Source of the DNA: Bacteroidales bacterium
Lineage (GTDB): Bacteria > Bacteroidota > Bacteroidia > Bacteroidales > BM520
Reading direction: 5' to 3'
NCBI GenBank assembly: GCA_028701815.1
Contig: JAQVPY010000024.1
Coordinates: 1 to 16,843 of the forward strand
Length of the DNA: 16,843 nucleotides
The notes beneath the pieces were generated by a model. That model searched no databases and was not told the DNA's origin. It saw only the letters and a list, made by a program, of their open reading frames with translations. The translations under genes and the position numbers were made by a program. Of this stretch, positions 6,771-14,007 are shown piece by piece (position 1 is the first letter of the stretch; every line of letters starts with the position of its first letter).

Positions 6771-7587
6771 CGAAATTAAATCGGAAATGACAGATGCCAT
6801 ACTCGCGGACGATACATTGGTATCTGCAATGGGACTTGATACGAGTCGAACCTGGAGTGCGCAGACCTCAGTTGTCAGCATACTTAATATCTTATTGTAC
6901 ATTATCGCTGTCACGTGGTATGCTTTACAATGGCTTCAGGAAGAATTCAAATCAGATGTAGAGTCAATCATTGATGCTGCATTGCCAGGTACGATATCAT
7001 GGTACTGGAATAGAGCGATGGAATTTCAGAAAGGTGACGCCATTAATGAATACGGCAACTATGAAACTATAGATGAAGATAAGCAGGTGATTAAGTTTTG
7101 TTCTGTTGTAGAGGTCGCTGGCGGTGTCATGCTGAAGGTTAACAAAGCAGATCACGCTATTCTAAGCGATGACAACGACAATGAGCTAACTGCATTCGTC
7201 ACATATATGAACCGGATTAAATTTGCCGGGACAAATATATACGTCTATAGTTATCAGCCGGACACTCTCGATCTTTCCTTAACAATCAGTCGTGATGCCT
7301 TAGTAATGTCAACCGATGGCACGCTTATCGCCGGAGATTCAACCAATGTCATTGCTGCTACAATTTCTGAATATCTTAATGATATAAAATATGGCGGCGA
7401 GTTCAATAAGACTAAGCTAATTGATGCCGTACAAGCCGTCAGCGGAGTAGATGATGTGATTATCACCTCAGCGACATTCACCGCGTATGACGCCAGTAGT
7501 ACAACCACGGTACTTACACAGCAGAACTACACAGCTATATCCGGACATATAGAATTAGGCACCTTAACATTGACATTCGATGAGTAG
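6757..7587 (+). CDS. Baseplate wedge protein, gpJ / Mu gp47-like
   Basis: 276 residues. The N-terminus is helical (ISEIKSEMTDAILADDTLVSAMGL), followed by a tryptophan-rich helix pair (ILLYIIAVTWYALQWLQEEF) as in other J-type wedge proteins that surround the hub. The middle and end alternate beta strands with a helical insert (TNVIAATISEYLNDIKYGGEF, then LIDAVQAVSGVDDVIITSA); the phrase on values at an 'AVSGVDDV' turn is characteristic of J-type baseplate proteins. It overlaps both neighbours (14 bp before, 8 bp after), consistent with coupled translation and equal stoichiometry of wedge components. Confidence 0.8.
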   Translation: MKTISEIKSEMTDAILADDTLVSAMGLDTSRTWSAQTSVVSILNILLYIIAVTWYALQWLQEEFKSDVESIIDAALPGTISWYWNRAMEFQKGDAINEYGNYETIDEDKQVIKFCSVVEVAGGVMLKVNKADHAILSDDNDNELTAFVTYMNRIKFAGTNIYVYSYQPDTLDLSLTISRDALVMSTDGTLIAGDSTNVIAATISEYLNDIKYGGEFNKTKLIDAVQAVSGVDDVIITSATFTAYDASSTTTVLTQQNYTAISGHIELGTLTLTFDE

Positions 7588-8143
7588 ATATTCTTACATT
7601 ATTTCTAAATTATCAACGCAATTATTGACATCATCTTTGCGCCAGACAAAGATGAGACAATTACTCGCATGCGTGTTGGCGCCATTAAGTCGCTTATATG
7701 CAGAATTTGGAACATACAGAACTCATAAGTTATACCGCATCGCACACAACGGCCAAGTTGTTCTACTCGAAAAAGCCATCAACGAATATTATTTTGCAAT
7801 ATATGATATGGAAGATCCAACTATATACATAGAAGACCCAACAACTATCTCCGAAGTTCTTATCCCTTATGATGGCGAAATATCGGAATTTCAGACATTA
7901 ATTACATATGATGGCAATAATCTGCTCGCAAGTATAGTGACGCTGCTGACATATAGCAGCGAAGACACTTCAATTAATTTATTTGAAGTGCATCTTCCTG
8001 TCGATTTCGGTCCGGATAATAATGCTACGCTATCAGCACCGGCGATTCTATATAATAATGCGGGAGGGTTACCATCATTAATATCGCTGTTAGAGACATA
8101 TAAACTTGCCGGCAAACGCTATAATATCATTTATGACAATTAA
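7580..8143 (+). CDS. Tail protein in the gpI / Mu gp48 position
   Basis: 187 residues. It starts MSRYSYIISKLSTQLLTSSLRQ, helical and basic, then becomes strand-rich and acidic (YFAIYDMEDPTIYIEDP and ISEVLIPYDGEISEFQTLITYDG) and ends ETYKLAGKRYNIIYDN. It lies between the J-like wedge and the fibre, where gpI-type proteins connect wedge and fibre. Sequence similarity to gpI is not obvious to me, so the function is from gene order. The ATG at 7580 overlaps the previous gene by 8 bp. Confidence 0.65.
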   Translation: MSRYSYIISKLSTQLLTSSLRQTKMRQLLACVLAPLSRLYAEFGTYRTHKLYRIAHNGQVVLLEKAINEYYFAIYDMEDPTIYIEDPTTISEVLIPYDGEISEFQTLITYDGNNLLASIVTLLTYSSEDTSINLFEVHLPVDFGPDNNATLSAPAILYNNAGGLPSLISLLETYKLAGKRYNIIYDN

Positions 8144-8154
8144 ATAAACTTCAT

Positions 8155-8988
8155 ATGAAAACAATTAATATCAGTAATGTGGGTCGAATGCCGATATGGC
8201 AGAAGGACCTAAATTTTATTCAAAATGCACCTAAAGAAATTCTTTTAGCTTTAATAGCAGAACTTGGGTTGGATGTAGATGATTTTATTATTACCGGCTG
8301 TCAGATTACGATTGCCGATGGTACCATCGCGATGACCTCCGGACTTGCTTATTACAACGGTGAGATATTGCCGGTTCAAGCTATGACAGCAACCGCATAC
8401 ACTGGAACGCCGCGAATTAAACTCGATAAAGTCACTAACTACAATTCGGAAGGAGCGCGCAATTTCGTGGCCAACAACAGTAGTACAATCGCACGCGCTG
8501 ATGTGTGGCAGGACGATTATCTGATTGGCGCAGTGATCACCTCTTCATATGCGTCGACATATCGGTTAGCTATCACTGAGGGAGCGTGGACACTCGTGGA
8601 ACGGATACAAAAAAGAGTTCTACAGGAAAGTAATTGGGTAGAAGTGCAGAACACAAGTACCCACGTCGGAAGAATAAAGTACAAGCGAGTTGGTAAATTA
8701 GTCCAAGTAAAAGGCTCGGCGAGTAATGACGCTACAGGCACAGGCCTTGGTAGCATCAATATCGCCTCCGCCTTGCCAATACCGGCAAGCGGGGCAACGA
8801 GATTCCCTGCCATTGAATCAGGAACAACATCTATCATCATAACTGCAACCGGAGCCATGAATGTCATCACAACGTCTGACACTGTCGTGCTCAATCATAT
8901 TATCTACATGAGTGAATTTGCCTACGACGGCAGCAATGACGGCCATTATTCCACTCTTAATAATTCCGGTAGTGATGACGACGCATAG
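8155..8988 (+). CDS. Tail fibre protein
   Basis: 277 residues. The N-terminal part (QKDLNFIQNAPKEILLALIAELGLDVDDFIITGC, then a strand-rich GTIAMTSGLAYYNGEILPVQ) looks like the baseplate-attaching head of Bacteroidota phage fibres. The second half (from ERIQKRVLQESNWVEVQNTSTHVGRIKYKRVGKLVQVKG) is like beta-structured fibre ends with a TGTGLGSINIASALPIPASG section. The C-terminus is rich in D, N, S and G. It would bind the host surface. It is short for a fibre, so the receptor-binding part may be completed by the overlapping downstream product. No obvious adenine-mutagenesis template or variable repeat is seen. Confidence 0.8.
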   Translation: MKTINISNVGRMPIWQKDLNFIQNAPKEILLALIAELGLDVDDFIITGCQITIADGTIAMTSGLAYYNGEILPVQAMTATAYTGTPRIKLDKVTNYNSEGARNFVANNSSTIARADVWQDDYLIGAVITSSYASTYRLAITEGAWTLVERIQKRVLQESNWVEVQNTSTHVGRIKYKRVGKLVQVKGSASNDATGTGLGSINIASALPIPASGATRFPAIESGTTSIIITATGAMNVITTSDTVVLNHIIYMSEFAYDGSNDGHYSTLNNSGSDDDA

Positions 8989-9190
8989 ATGCAAAAGCAG
9001 GCAGACAGTGATAGATGTCGCCATAAGTGAATGTGGATCTGTTGAGGCAGGTTTCGACATCTCAGGGATCAATGATATATCCATTACCGATGATGTCTCA
9101 GGGGTAGTAGTGAAGTTGCCGGATGTTGTAGATAAGCGAGTTGTATCTTTTTATAAACATAACACAGCACCAGCAACCGAGGTGTTATAG
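8975..9190 (+). CDS. Small phage protein overlapping the fibre end
   Basis: 71 residues from the ATG at 8975, which overlaps the last 14 bp of the fibre gene in another frame; GTG 8972 and ATG 8912 are further possible starts but would deepen the overlap. After a basic N-terminus (MTTHRCKSRQTV) the product is a series of beta-like segments (VIDVAISECGSVEAGFDISG, NDISITDDVSGVVVKLPD). The place is that of a fibre accessory or fibre assembly gene (Mu U position), but it is much shorter than those and I do not recognise it. It is the last phage-like coding frame before the probable prophage end. Confidence 0.5.
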   Translation: MTTHRCKSRQTVIDVAISECGSVEAGFDISGINDISITDDVSGVVVKLPDVVDKRVVSFYKHNTAPATEVL

Positions 9191-9213
9191 ATGTGTGTGC
9201 TTCGTAATAATGT

Positions 9214-9243
9214 ACATTTTGTTTTAAATTTTCGGACATTTTG
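9214..9243. repeat. Two ACATTTTG cores spaced 22 bp, possible transposase-binding sites
   Basis: The 22-bp units beginning at 9211 and 9233 agree at 14 of 22 positions, with an identical core ACATTTTG. Mu-type phages carry arrays of roughly 22-bp transposase sites at their ends, so a paired unit exactly where phage genes stop is suggestive. Two copies in AT-rich DNA could also be chance. Confidence 0.35.
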
Positions 9244-9270
9244 ATTTGCGAATTATATAATCATTACTTG

Positions 9271-9278
9271 CAAAGATA
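9271..9278 (-). promoter_or_regulatory. Leftward TAnnTTTG -7 element with no clear gene
   Basis: The minus strand reads TATCTTTG, the same element seen before rex and the small membrane gene. It points left into the prophage, with only a weak 51-codon antisense frame ahead of it. It may be a host promoter cut off from its gene by prophage insertion. Confidence 0.35.
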
Positions 9279-9339
9279 ATAATTTTCCGCTTCTATTATG
9301 TCGTATTTTGTTATACACCCGTGTCTTATTAGCCACACA

Positions 9340-9364
9340 CACTGTCCACTGACCACTGTCCACT
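9340..9364. repeat. Short direct repeat CACTGTCCACT
   Basis: CACTGTCCACT occurs at 9340-9350 and 9354-9364 (period 14). The unit between reads as further CCACTG/TGACC variants, so the block is a small degenerate tandem repeat ending 1 bp before the hydrogenase stop. Blocks of this kind are common in Bacteroidota intergenic DNA; no function is evident. Confidence 0.6.
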
Positions 9365-9365
9365 A

Positions 9366-10796
9366 TTACAGCTCGTACAATTTCACAGAGTTGAATATCG
9401 TCTTCTCCTTAGCTTCGTTGCCGTATTTATCGACGTCGACGACATTTCTCGGACTATGGGTAATACAGAGGGGGCCGTTCAGGCAGCCGCCTTCGCAAGC
9501 CATACCTTCGAAGAAGTTTTCAGTGGCCTTATCGAGTTTTAATTTGAGGAGGTTGATTTTACATTCGTCGATACCGTTCATCGCTATCGGTTTAACGCCT
9601 TCCACGCCCATCTCGGCAGCTACCTCGGCGATACCTTGGGCGATACCGCCGGATTTAGCAAATATTCTTCCGTAATAGGAGGCGTTATTTAATTCAGTAT
9701 CTTCCAAGACGGTAGTATCTATGTGGCGGGCGTCGACAAAGGCCTGTAATTCTTCAAATGACATCACGCTGTCGATAGCTCCGTTTGTCTTTGCCAAAGT
9801 ATATTCATTTTTCTTAGAGGCGCAGGGTCCGATAAAGATCACTTTTGCCGTCGGGTCGGAATGTTTGATCAGCATGGCGGTCTCAATCATCGGCGACACG
9901 GAATGGGAGATATATTTAACAAGTTCGGGAAAGTTCTTTTCCACGTAAGTAACGAAAGAAGGGCAGCATGACGTTGTCATAACACGTTTTTCAGCCCATT
10001 CCTTTGCCTCGTGATACAAAGTGATATCAGCACCGAGGGCAGCTTCTACCACTTGGTGAAAGCCGAGCATTTTGATAGCTGTAACCACTTGCGATACACG
10101 ACCGAAGCGGCACTGGCTCACAATAGAGGGAGCAATTACGGCATATACCCTGTATTTTTTGTTGTCTTCAGATTTTTTAAGAATATCTATGATATCAAGA
10201 ACGAGCGACTTGTCGGTAATAGCACCGAATGGGCATTGATATACGCATGCGCCGCAGGAGATACACTTATCATTATCTATAACGACTTTTTTATCCTCAT
10301 TCATAGAAATAGCCTTCACCTTACAGCTTTGGACACAGGGACGGTGTTGAGCTATGATAGCAGTATAAGGGCAGGCCTTAGTACATTTTCCACATTCGAT
10401 ACATTTCTCCTTGTCGATAACGGCTTTTTTATTCACTATAGTGATAGCATCTTTGGGGCAGACCTCCTTACAGCTATGAACGATACATCCTCTACATGCC
10501 GGGGTAACGTACATTCCGTCGATAGGGCATTCATCGCAAGCGATATCAATCACTTGAACCACATTAGGATTCTTTTTATCGCCTCCCATAGCCATTTTTA
10601 TTCTTTCCTGTAAAACGGCTCTTTCCTTATATATACAGCATCTAAGCTCCGATTTGGGGCCGGGGGAAATTATTTTAGGGATTTCCGTATAAGCGTCTTC
10701 CATTCCGCCCTCATATGCTCTGCGGATTATTTCTTTTAGGACTTTATATTTAATTAGCTGAACGTTAGTATCAAAAACTCTTGGTGTATTTATCAT
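9366..10796 (-). CDS. Monomeric [FeFe] hydrogenase, group B-like
   Basis: 476 residues; interconverts protons and H2 with ferredoxin-type electrons in the cytoplasm. Residues 87-190 carry cysteines for several [4Fe-4S] clusters (CxxC and CP series at 101-113, CIECGKCTKACP 132-142, CISCGACVYQCP 178-189, and an HRPCVQSC remnant near 151-158). The H-cluster signatures follow: L1 TSCCPSF 275-281, L2 GPCASKK 323-329, L3 MACEGGCLNGP 432-442. Cys277, Cys278, Cys325, Cys434 and Cys438 are all present, including the proton-relay cysteine of L1, so it should be catalytic. The N-terminal RCCIYKERAVLQERIKMAMGG and the altered L1/L2/L3 wording fit group B rather than the classical group A. It is last in the operon, 11 bp after the phosphatase. 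Maturation genes hydEFG are not in the window. Confidence 0.88.
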   Translation of the reverse strand: MINTPRVFDTNVQLIKYKVLKEIIRRAYEGGMEDAYTEIPKIISPGPKSELRCCIYKERAVLQERIKMAMGGDKKNPNVVQVIDIACDECPIDGMYVTPACRGCIVHSCKEVCPKDAITIVNKKAVIDKEKCIECGKCTKACPYTAIIAQHRPCVQSCKVKAISMNEDKKVVIDNDKCISCGACVYQCPFGAITDKSLVLDIIDILKKSEDNKKYRVYAVIAPSIVSQCRFGRVSQVVTAIKMLGFHQVVEAALGADITLYHEAKEWAEKRVMTTSCCPSFVTYVEKNFPELVKYISHSVSPMIETAMLIKHSDPTAKVIFIGPCASKKNEYTLAKTNGAIDSVMSFEELQAFVDARHIDTTVLEDTELNNASYYGRIFAKSGGIAQGIAEVAAEMGVEGVKPIAMNGIDECKINLLKLKLDKATENFFEGMACEGGCLNGPLCITHSPRNVVDVDKYGNEAKEKTIFNSVKLYEL

Positions 10797-10807
10797 ATTG
10801 TATATTT

Positions 10808-11968
10808 TTAATCGTAGTTGAGTATTACTTGTTTGCCCATAGCGCGAAGGTTTGCAGCCAACTTTTCCACCAGTTTCATCTTCATAGTGGTATCAATAGG
10901 CAGACCCTGATGGGCGACATTTACGCTTTGTCCCACAAAAAACTGGATATGGGTAGCCTCTTCAAACAGCACATTAGCGAGAAGAGAGGCTCCATCCTGT
11001 TTAGTAAAAGTCTTCGGGGTAAGGTCGTTAGCGGAAATATACTTTTCCGACAATTCGAGCAGTCGTCTCAAAGTAAGCACCCCTTCCGTAGTAAGGTCTA
11101 CTCCGTCAATATACCCTATTGGGGGGACCTCCTTATCGGGAAAATCGAAGCTTGTTTTTAAAGGGACGTTTAAATATCTTGCGACGATTTGGGAACTTGT
11201 TCCGCCGCAGACGACCTTTTTAGAATCGCCATCCATAAAGCGGGAGACATAGAAGTTATCCTGTTCTTTACTGACGGGGGGACCCACCATAATATTTACG
11301 TCGAGGCGTTCTCTGATTTTAACTGCGGCGACAGTAGTATCATCACCCGGTTTGTCGAGATAGAGGTCGCTGCAAGCAGAAGCGAGGATGCAGGCGACAG
11401 CGCGAGCCGACATGTGCGATTTAATATTTCTGTCAAGGTGTTCCATTATCTGTTTGCGTTCCCATCCGAAATTCAGGATCATGCCTATTCCGGCATGAAT
11501 AGTCCCATCAGACATTACGAGGATGATATCGTTTTTTACGAGGTGTAAGATGCTTTTATACACTTTTCTACCGCATATTTCGAGCAGACTTCTCTCGAAG
11601 TCGATACATTTTCCGTCGTGATAGTAGATGGACTGTGGGTTATCAAATTCAAAAAGGTAGCCTTCGCCTTTTGTATTAACATGGATGACCGAGAATGTGG
11701 AATATGCGACACCTCTTTCCTTACATACAGGCAGGGTTTGAATTATAGTCTCCACACATTCATCGATATCGATATCATTTGACACCATAGTGCACAATAT
11801 TTTAGAGGTCAGTGTAGATAATATATTGGCTTTTACGCCGCTTCCGAGGCCATCGGCGAGTACGACAGTAGAATAATCGTCGTTGACACTTGTTTCCACC
11901 CTATCTCCGCATAACTCTTCGCCATATTTATTCAATGACGTATAACCGGATTCAAGACAAAGTTCCAT
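10808..11968 (-). CDS. SpoIIE/PP2C-type serine phosphatase paired with HydS
   Basis: 386 residues. The N-terminal 220 residues hold the metal-dependent PP2C signatures: LADGLGSG (37-44, Asp39), VMSDG (151-155, Asp154) and GDDTTVAAV (208-216, Asp209/Asp210). The expected role is to dephosphorylate a serine or threonine on a partner. The C-terminal part (about 225-386) is a separate region with VVCGGTSSQIVARYLNVP and a leucine-rich TLRRLLELSEKY; I have no firm name for it. Its start overlaps the HydS-like stop by one base (TAATG), which implies coupled translation. Such phosphatases often sit beside PAS-bearing sensory hydrogenases, so it is probably the output arm of H2 or redox sensing. No anti-sigma or STAS partner is seen nearby. 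Confidence 0.85.
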   Translation of the reverse strand: MELCLESGYTSLNKYGEELCGDRVETSVNDDYSTVVLADGLGSGVKANILSTLTSKILCTMVSNDIDIDECVETIIQTLPVCKERGVAYSTFSVIHVNTKGEGYLFEFDNPQSIYYHDGKCIDFERSLLEICGRKVYKSILHLVKNDIILVMSDGTIHAGIGMILNFGWERKQIMEHLDRNIKSHMSARAVACILASACSDLYLDKPGDDTTVAAVKIRERLDVNIMVGPPVSKEQDNFYVSRFMDGDSKKVVCGGTSSQIVARYLNVPLKTSFDFPDKEVPPIGYIDGVDLTTEGVLTLRRLLELSEKYISANDLTPKTFTKQDGASLLANVLFEEATHIQFFVGQSVNVAHQGLPIDTTMKMKLVEKLAANLRAMGKQVILNYD

Positions 11969-13686
11969 TACTCTTCTCCTCTCTTTTCCTCCGTAAGTGT
12001 TTTCTTAAGTTTAAGCAGTGCAACTTTAGTCTCGGCTGTAGTTTCGCCGAGCAAAGAAGCTATTTCCTGAGCAACGCGCATCTGCTTTTTGATAACATCA
12101 TCGGTTGTCGTAAGTGTTTCTAATTTCACCTTATTTAGTCTGTCGTTATAATTCACCTCCTCTGTAACATCTTTCAAAATACCGAAGAGGATATTATGAC
12201 CTTTCAACAGGTTAATGGAAATGTCGACATATTTATTTGTCTCGGGGATGAATATTTTTTTGCATTCGACGTGTCGCTGTTCATTCAGGGCGATCATAAA
12301 ATCCACAGGTTTAAAATATTCGACAGCGGGACGGCCTTTAATATTCGGGTCTAACAGTCCTAAAAGTTCACGTCCTTTATTATTGATATCCGTAATATTC
12401 AAGTCCTTATCGAGAACGATAATACCTTCGGGGCTATTATGTATTATTTCATAAGACATTGATTCGGCGCGTTCCCTCATATATGGGAGACAGATTTCGA
12501 CATCGGCGTAGCCGTTATATACTGCCCACGCTTTTTCGCGGCAGGTAGAATAGCCACAGGCGCCACAGTTAAGTTCGTCTTCCGGTTTATATTTTCCCGT
12601 TTTATGCAGGATATCTTCTATTTCACGTTCCGACGGAGGCATGCTGCCACTACGAATACGGGGATAAGCACTTGTGATATTCAAGTCTACCGGCTTGTCT
12701 TCTTTTTCGAGTGGAAGAGTAGATTTTTCTCTGTTGACATAATTTCTCACATCGGAAGTAGCTTTAATGCTGCCGCCGCTATATTCGAGACTGCAAGGAC
12801 CGTTAACGCAGGCATCCTGACAGAGATTAAGTTCTATAAACACATTCGACAGACTTTCTATATTTTCGAGAGCCTTCACACAGCGTTCCGGTCCGTCGAC
12901 CGCCATATATTCGTACCCTTCCGGAAGCTCATTAAAAGATTTAATGATTCCATGGCTGATGGGATACGATTTGGCGAGATTGGCATATTTAGCGTCGGCC
13001 TTTGTCTCAATTTTTAAATCAGTAATCTCATCGAGTTTAATTTCTTTTTCTTCAAAAAGTTCGATAAGATCTTCAAAAGTGAGTACGCCACTAATAAGTT
13101 CGCTTTCCGCCGCTTCTCTTTTCTTAGCGATACATGGGCCTATAAAAACTATTTTTGCCCCGGGATGTTGAGCTCTGATTATTTTAGCGTGGGCTATCAT
13201 AGGGGAGTCGACGGGTGCAAGATATTTCAAGGCTTTGGGAAAATACTCCTGAATCATTCTGCAAGCGGCGGGACAAGCCGAAGTAATAAAATTTTTAAAC
13301 TGTCCCGTCTTCAATAATTCCTTATACTTTTCGGTAACCACTCTTGCTCCGACTGCTGTCTCTTCAGCATCGAAAAAGCCGAGTTTAGCAAGTGCGATTT
13401 TCATAGTAGTAAAGTCATACAGCCCGAAACTTGAAATAAAAGATGGGGCCACACTGGCAATAACTTTGTCTGTTCCCGCAAGGAGCTTTTTAATCTCAGG
13501 CAATTCACTATGAACCACCTTGGCATTCTGCGGGCAGATACAAGTGCAATGTCCACACAATATACAACGGTCCTCAATAATTTTAGCCTGATGGTCTTTA
13601 ACATCAATAGCTTTAACGGGACATTCGCGCAAGCATTTATAGCAATCTTTGCATTTTGCGTTACGAAATTCCAAAAACTCCGCCAT
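11968..13686 (-). CDS. hydS: Sensory [FeFe] hydrogenase with PAS domain (HydS-like, group C)
   Basis: 572 residues. Two ferredoxin motifs come first (C12-C15-C18-C22 and C41-C44-C47-C51), then an H-cluster domain with L1 TSACPAAC (135-142), L2 GPCIAKK (183-189) and L3 LCQDACVNGPC (288-298). A four-cysteine Fe-S motif follows (C374, C377, C382, C399), then a PAS domain at about 411-510 (NSPEGIIVLDKDLNITDIN) and a charged helical tail. In L1 an alanine (A137) stands where catalytic enzymes have the proton-relay cysteine, the hallmark of sensory group C members with weak activity. The layout predicts H2 or redox sensing passed through PAS to the adjacent phosphatase. It starts 6 bp after the 2Fe-2S ferredoxin gene. 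The symbol is used by analogy. Confidence 0.88.
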   Translation of the reverse strand: MAEFLEFRNAKCKDCYKCLRECPVKAIDVKDHQAKIIEDRCILCGHCTCICPQNAKVVHSELPEIKKLLAGTDKVIASVAPSFISSFGLYDFTTMKIALAKLGFFDAEETAVGARVVTEKYKELLKTGQFKNFITSACPAACRMIQEYFPKALKYLAPVDSPMIAHAKIIRAQHPGAKIVFIGPCIAKKREAAESELISGVLTFEDLIELFEEKEIKLDEITDLKIETKADAKYANLAKSYPISHGIIKSFNELPEGYEYMAVDGPERCVKALENIESLSNVFIELNLCQDACVNGPCSLEYSGGSIKATSDVRNYVNREKSTLPLEKEDKPVDLNITSAYPRIRSGSMPPSEREIEDILHKTGKYKPEDELNCGACGYSTCREKAWAVYNGYADVEICLPYMRERAESMSYEIIHNSPEGIIVLDKDLNITDINNKGRELLGLLDPNIKGRPAVEYFKPVDFMIALNEQRHVECKKIFIPETNKYVDISINLLKGHNILFGILKDVTEEVNYNDRLNKVKLETLTTTDDVIKKQMRVAQEIASLLGETTAETKVALLKLKKTLTEEKRGEE

Positions 13687-13692
13687 GTTATT

Positions 13693-13983
13693 TTATTTAA
13701 GCATTAATAAGGGATAAATTTCTTTTGCAAAAAGTTCTTCGGCATTATCTTTATTAACGTTATGAATAAAGATATGGTCGTCACCCACCTTTTCTATAGC
13801 CGGTTTATCTAAAGCATCTGCCTGCACGGTTACTCCTTGTGAGCAATAACCGAGGCAAAAGCTTGCCTGCAAATCCACTAAGTCTTCCACATCATATTTC
13901 TTCAATATTTCTTTAAAAGCCTCAATAACGTCATAAGAACCTTTTAGATGGCATGAACTGCCGACACATACTTTAACATTCAT
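13693..13983 (-). CDS. Thioredoxin-like 2Fe-2S ferredoxin (NuoE/HydC-like)
   Basis: 96 residues. Four cysteines in the pattern C6-x4-C11 ... C43-x3-C47 (VCVGSSCHLKGS and SFCLGYCSQG) match the [2Fe-2S] thioredoxin-fold ferredoxins related to NuoE. It lacks the N-terminal helical part of full NuoE, so it is a single-domain electron carrier. It lies between the alcohol dehydrogenase (24-bp gap) and HydS-like (6-bp gap) genes and is likely to pass electrons to or from one of the hydrogenases. Full NuoF/HydB-type flavoprotein partners are not in view. Confidence 0.85.
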   Translation of the reverse strand: MNVKVCVGSSCHLKGSYDVIEAFKEILKKYDVEDLVDLQASFCLGYCSQGVTVQADALDKPAIEKVGDDHIFIHNVNKDNAEELFAKEIYPLLMLK

Positions 13984-14007
13984 GTTTATTTCTCCTGAAT
14001 TTAAAAA

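Larger units (their letters stand above)
9191..9365. other. Intergenic region with probable prophage right end
   Basis: This 175-bp AT-rich stretch separates the + strand tail operon from the minus-strand hydrogenase operon. It contains two ACATTTTG cores 22 bp apart (9214-9221, 9236-9243), a leftward TAnnTTTG element (9271-9278) and a tandem repeat (9340-9364). No convincing gene is present. The switch from phage to host genes places the prophage boundary here, but the exact base cannot be fixed from one end. Confidence 0.5.

Noticed and set aside
8700..8988. Diversity-generating variable repeat at the fibre end
   Set aside because: No reverse transcriptase or second copy of the fibre 3' end is in the window, and the codons do not show the AAY-rich pattern expected of a variable region.
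1..9190. Extracellular contractile injection system rather than phage
   Set aside because: Gene order follows Mu tail genes and no AAA+ ATPase or toxin cargo gene of injection systems is seen; an R-type tailocin cannot be excluded because head genes would lie outside the window.
9084..9239. 51-codon minus-strand frame beginning MSENLKQNVHYYEA ahead of the leftward promoter
   Set aside because: It is mostly antisense to the small phage gene at 8975-9190, and its latter part has a random-looking composition; kept only as a possible product of the orphan promoter.
9340..9364. CRISPR-like array
   Set aside because: Only two 11-bp units with a 3-bp gap; no spacers and no cas genes.
10011..10613. 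200-codon + strand frame inside the hydrogenase gene
   Set aside because: Antisense shadow of a gene with intact cluster-binding motifs; phenylalanine/serine-rich composition is what the opposite strand of a ferredoxin-like gene would give.
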